Below are positions 5,625 through 6,073 of a stretch of 6,073 bases of DNA, piece by piece. The DNA comes from an archaeon (GTDB lineage Archaea; Thermoproteota; Nitrososphaeria_A; Caldarchaeales; Wolframiiraptoraceae): assembly GCA_029258815.1 (NCBI GenBank), contig JAPDJZ010000044.1, forward strand, positions 1 through 6,073, in the 5' to 3' direction. The position numbers were made by a program, and so were the translations under genes. The notes under the pieces are model-generated. The model saw nothing but the letters and a program-made list of their open reading frames with translations, had not been told where the DNA came from and searched no databases. Numbering within the stretch: position 1 is the first letter of the stretch; each line of letters starts with the position of its first letter.

Positions 5625-5632
5625 TATTAAGG
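5625..5632 (-). promoter_or_regulatory. TATA box of the gatDE operon
   Basis: CCTTAATA on the minus strand lies with its centre about 32 nt upstream of the gatD TTG start. Transcription would begin only a few bases before the start codon. Only a weak ribosome-binding sequence (TAGGTC) lies before the TTG, which fits leaderless or near-leaderless initiation. Confidence 0.55.
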
Positions 5633-5643
5633 CTTCTGAGGAT

Positions 5644-5669
5644 TCGGCGGGGGGAGTAGGCCTCGCCGA
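5644..5669. repeat. Inverted repeat between divergent gatD and aminotransferase promoters
   Basis: TCGGCGGGG and CCTCGCCGA form 9-nt arms with one non-Watson-Crick position (G opposite T), around an 8-nt centre. The repeat lies between the two TATA boxes (5625-5632 and 5676-5683) and upstream of both. It could be a binding site for a regulator of both promoters or an incidental GC-rich hairpin. A terminator role is unlikely because no gene ends here. Confidence 0.4.
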
Positions 5670-5675
5670 CTAAAC

Positions 5676-5683
5676 TTTTTAAG
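5676..5683 (+). promoter_or_regulatory. TATA box of the aminotransferase gene
   Basis: TTTTTAAG on the plus strand has its centre about 29 nt upstream of the ATG at 5709. There is no Shine-Dalgarno sequence between it and the ATG, so a leaderless transcript is likely. Confidence 0.6.
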
Positions 5684-5708
5684 CGATCAGCTTCCCGGAT
5701 TATCTTAA

Positions 5709-6073
5709 ATGGTGCGCTACCAGGTTCCGAGAAGAATTCGGAAGGTTGAGCCCGAAGCCGCTTTCGCTGTCTTGAGTATAGCCAAGAAGGTTGAGGCTTC
5801 GGGGAGGAAGGTCGCCCATCTAGAGATCGGGGACGCCGGCTTCGACACCCCTGACCACATCAGGGAGGCCGCGGTCGAGGCTCTTAGGCGAGGCGAAACC
5901 CACTACACCCCGACCGTCGGGATCCCGGAGCTTAGGCAGGCGATAGCCGAAAGCGATAAGAAGGATTACGGAGTCGAGGTGGATTGGAGTAAGAACGTCG
6001 CGGTTACGAGCGGATGCAAGCAGGCTGTTTTGGCATGCATGCTCTCGATCCTAGATGAGGGGGACGAAGCCCT
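5709..6073 (+). CDS. Class I/II PLP-dependent aminotransferase (partial, N-terminal 121 residues)
   Basis: This is the 5' end of a fold-type I aminotransferase of the aspartate/alanine aminotransferase group, which moves amino groups between amino acids and 2-oxo acids using pyridoxal phosphate. About 121 of a usual 380-410 residues are present; the rest lies beyond the right edge, including the PLP-binding lysine, so substrate cannot be judged. The visible N-terminus has the expected helix (PEAAFAVLSIAKKVEASG), the strand and loop LEIGDAGFDTPDHI (38-51), THYTPTVGIPELRQAIAE (64-81) and VTSGCKQAVL (99-108), whose SGCKQ segment contacts the PLP phosphate in this family. The loop usually reads GEPDFDTP; here it reads GDAGFDTP. 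The ATG at 5709 suits the TATA box spacing. The gene diverges from gatDE with 112 nt between starts. Confidence 0.93.
   Translation, partial: MVRYQVPRRIRKVEPEAAFAVLSIAKKVEASGRKVAHLEIGDAGFDTPDHIREAAVEALRRGETHYTPTVGIPELRQAIAESDKKDYGVEVDWSKNVAVTSGCKQAVLACMLSILDEGDEA

Noticed and set aside
1..6073. CRISPR arrays, insertion sequences, tRNA or rRNA genes
   Set aside because: No regularly spaced repeats, transposase-like frames with terminal repeats, or tRNA-like folds were found on reading; the sequence is nearly all covered by protein-coding genes.

Overview
The window looks like chromosomal DNA from a GC-rich, probably thermophilic archaeon, most likely of the TACK group. Three things support this. 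It encodes GatD and GatE, the two subunits of the archaea-only Glu-tRNA(Gln) amidotransferase. Its promoters are archaeal-type TATA boxes about 25-45 nt from start codons, and several genes appear to be leaderless or nearly so. Internal ribosome binding sites match the GGAGGTGAT archaeal consensus, and the codons are rich in AGG, ATA and CTA. The phylum-level placement is inference.

Layout from left to right. (1) Positions 1-321, minus strand: the N-terminal part of a gene running off the left edge, possibly a NurA-domain nuclease. (2) Positions 322-392: a compact divergent promoter with one TATA box that could serve both sides, and a perfect 8+1+8 nt palindrome. (3) Positions 393-791, plus strand: a small winged-helix protein. 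(4) Positions 788-2222, minus strand: a tight three-gene operon of small putative winged-helix proteins, whose last stop codon overlaps the stop codon of gene 3. (5) Positions 2223-2344: an intergenic region with the operon promoter. (6) Positions 2345-5596, minus strand: the gatD-gatE operon. (7) Positions 5597-5708: a divergent promoter region with a 9-bp-arm inverted repeat. (8) Positions 5709-6073, plus strand: the 5' part of a class I/II PLP-dependent aminotransferase gene, cut by the right edge.

The gatDE pair is core translation. It converts Glu-tRNA(Gln) to Gln-tRNA(Gln), with GatD releasing ammonia from an amide donor and GatE activating and amidating the mischarged tRNA.

The most unusual part is 393-2222. 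Four small proteins of 132-165 residues all start with MS followed by the same kind of short module: a beta strand, a Gly turn, a second acidic/hydrophobic strand and an amphipathic helix. Each then carries a winged-helix-like C-terminal region. Two of these regions are mutually alignable and the other two are clearly different. This looks like a family of paralogous or modular proteins with a shared N-terminal interaction or sensing element and varied helix-turn-helix outputs, possibly autoregulated through the palindrome. Their function is not known to me.
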